Assembly (NCBI GenBank): GCA_017421145.1
Contig: JAFOTA010000100.1
Span: forward strand, 1-6,850
DNA length: 6,850 bases
Origin: Treponema sp.
Lineage (GTDB): Bacteria > Spirochaetota > Spirochaetia > Treponematales > Treponemataceae
Reading direction: 5' to 3'
Part shown: in pieces, positions 6,045 through 6,850 of the stretch
How the letters are laid out: every line of letters begins with the position of its first letter
Position numbering within the stretch: position 1 is the stretch's first letter
Program-made: the position numbers and the translations under genes
Notes under the pieces: model-generated
The model's database searches: none
The model's input: only the letters and a program-made list of their open reading frames with translations
What the model was told of the DNA's origin: nothing

Positions 6045-6732
6045 ATGAAAAATGCATTGATAATCATAAAAAAACAGCTGAGAGATACGATAAAAAAACA
6101 AGACGGTTTTGATTCAGGTCATACTGTTTCCAATCATGACGCTCATAATGGAAAATGTAGTCAAAATCGACGAAATGCCGAAGCTTTATTTTACAAGACT
6201 TTTTTCAATGATGTACATCGGAATGGCTCCCATTTCTTCCGTTGCCGCAATCATCTCCGAAGAAAAAGAAAAAAACACGCTCAGGGTTTTGATTATGGCA
6301 AACATAAAACCTTGGGAATACATTCTGGGCATTGGAATTTATGTCTGGAGCATCTGCATGATCGGAGCCTGCGTAATGGCAAGCGGATTGGAATCAATTC
6401 AAATTCCGTTTTACCTTCTGTGCATGGCAATAGGATTTTTCATTTCCGTCATGGCCGGAGCTTGCATCGGCATCCTTTCAAAAAATCAAATGATGGCAAC
6501 CTCACTCGTCATGCCTGTAATAATGATTCTGTCATTCATCCCTATGCTCGGAACATTCAATGAAATGATTGAAAAAATCTCTCGCTTCATTTATACGCAG
6601 CAAATAGGAAATCTTTTGGATTCAATGTCGTTCAAGGGATGCTCTGTAATGGACATCTGCATTTTGATCGGAAACGCAGTTTTGGCAATTGCATTGTTTT
6701 TCGTTTCGTTCAAAAAAAAGGGGCTTGAGTAA
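6045..6732 (+). pseudogene. ABC-2 type permease, frameshifted at an A7 run
   Basis: Membrane partner of the ATPase. The ATG at 6045 has AGGAGG (6031-6036) eight bases upstream. Its frame gives MKNALIIIKKQLRDTIKK, a typical amphipathic start of ABC-2 permeases, and then turns into non-membrane sequence until a stop at 6563. The true continuation lies one base further on, in the frame ending with TAA at 6730-6732. That frame opens only from 6094, after a TAA at 6091, so the junction is best placed in the run of seven A at 6092-6098. Removing one A restores a 228-residue protein with about six membrane segments (roughly 21-35, 49-70, 91-114, 120-144, 150-169, 202-221) and the family's cytoplasmic EEKEKNTLRVLIMANIKPWE motif after the second. 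Nothing else looks decayed. It may be an inactive allele, a phase-variable OFF state, a slippage-expressed gene or a sequence error. The type 'pseudogene' describes this sequence only. Confidence 0.85.
6066..6100. repeat. Two copies of an 11-bp A-rich direct repeat
   Basis: ATAAAAAAACA occurs at 6066-6076 and again at 6090-6100, start to start 24 bp (eight codons), both in the same reading frame within the first codons of the permease. Each contains seven A. The second copy is where the frame breaks. Recombination between copies would remove 24 bp and keep frame, so it would not by itself explain the shift. Confidence 0.7.
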
Positions 6733-6745
6733 GCATATCTTTTTT
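6712..6745 (+). terminator. Weak candidate terminator at the end of the permease
   Basis: An A8 run (6712-6719) and a T6 run (6740-6745) flank a short stem GCTT/AAGC (6723-6726 with 6731-6734) that spans the permease stop codon. The stem is only four pairs, with unpaired bases between it and the A/T arms, so termination here is uncertain. The T-run also abuts the GC-rich element that follows. Confidence 0.3.
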
Positions 6746-6748
6746 AGG

Positions 6749-6846
6749 GTGTTGCGCCGCATACGCGTCGCCGCTATGTCCGCCCTTCGCTAACGCTCAC
6801 CGTCCTCACTCCGTTCCGGTCGGCAAGGGGCTACCAGCGCTAACAC
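6749..6846. repeat. GC-rich non-coding element with imperfect inverted ends
   Basis: The last 100 bases of the window contain 65 G/C, against 20 of 60 in the permease end at 6661-6720. GTGTTGCGC (6749-6757) pairs with GCGC-T-AACAC (6837-6846) with one bulged T, giving about 98 bp bounded by inverted ends. CGCTAAC occurs twice inside (6788-6794 and 6838-6844). No long reading frame with recognisable product is present. The text resembles a dispersed intergenic repeat I recall from Treponema genomes, but this could not be checked. It may extend beyond the window. Confidence 0.55.
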
Positions 6847-6850
6847 GGAA

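Noticed and set aside
6092..6099. Programmed -1 ribosomal frameshift at the A-run
   Set aside because: The needed change is one base forward, not back, and no stimulating hairpin stands out just downstream.
6109..6732. A separate gene beginning at TTG 6109
   Set aside because: No ribosome binding site, and it would begin in the middle of the first membrane region; a frameshifted single permease explains both halves.
1..6850. tRNA, rRNA, CRISPR array or complete insertion sequence
   Set aside because: No cloverleaf, no spaced repeat array and no transposase-like reading frame seen on either strand.

Overview
The window looks like a stretch of a spirochaete chromosome, most probably a host-associated Treponema. 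The reasons are a moderately AT-rich coding sequence, a secreted CotH-family lipoprotein of a kind common in Treponema, a DUF3943 envelope protein, and a GC-rich non-coding element at the right end that resembles dispersed intergenic repeats I recall from Treponema genomes. The genus is an inference from recalled family distributions; no database was searched.

Layout. Two minus-strand genes fill the left part: the first 290 codons of a secreted DUF3943 protein (1-872, running off the left edge) and, upstream of it, a complete CotH-kinase-like lipoprotein (934-2520). A 181-bp divergent intergenic region (2521-2701) holds a plausible promoter for each direction. Between them lies a perfect 10-bp inverted repeat (arms 2626-2635 and 2649-2658) that touches the -35 box of the rightward promoter. 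Rightward come a membrane histidine kinase of the HisKA_3 (NarL/LiaS/DesK) type (2702-4369) and its LuxR/NarL-type response regulator (4369-5001), which overlap by one base. After a 194-nt gap come an ABC transporter ATPase (5196-6041) and an ABC-2 type permease (6045-6732). The permease is broken in this sequence by a one-base frameshift at a run of seven A. A 65% G+C element with imperfect inverted ends (6749-6846) closes the window.

How the parts may work together. A two-component system next to a drug/peptide-exporter-like ABC-2 transporter is the usual layout of envelope-stress or antimicrobial-resistance modules (LiaSR-, BceRS- and NatKR-like arrangements). The kinase has a signal peptide, about 270 extracytoplasmic residues of no family I recognise, one membrane segment, then the DHp and ATPase domains. 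The divergent CotH lipoprotein shares the control region, so the regulator may also govern a surface protein kinase. That link is inference from position and the operator-like repeat. The most notable observations are the permease frameshift at A7 (phase variation, slippage, decay or sequencing error), the operator-like repeat, the unassigned sensor domain with a near-leaderless start, and the GC-rich terminal element.
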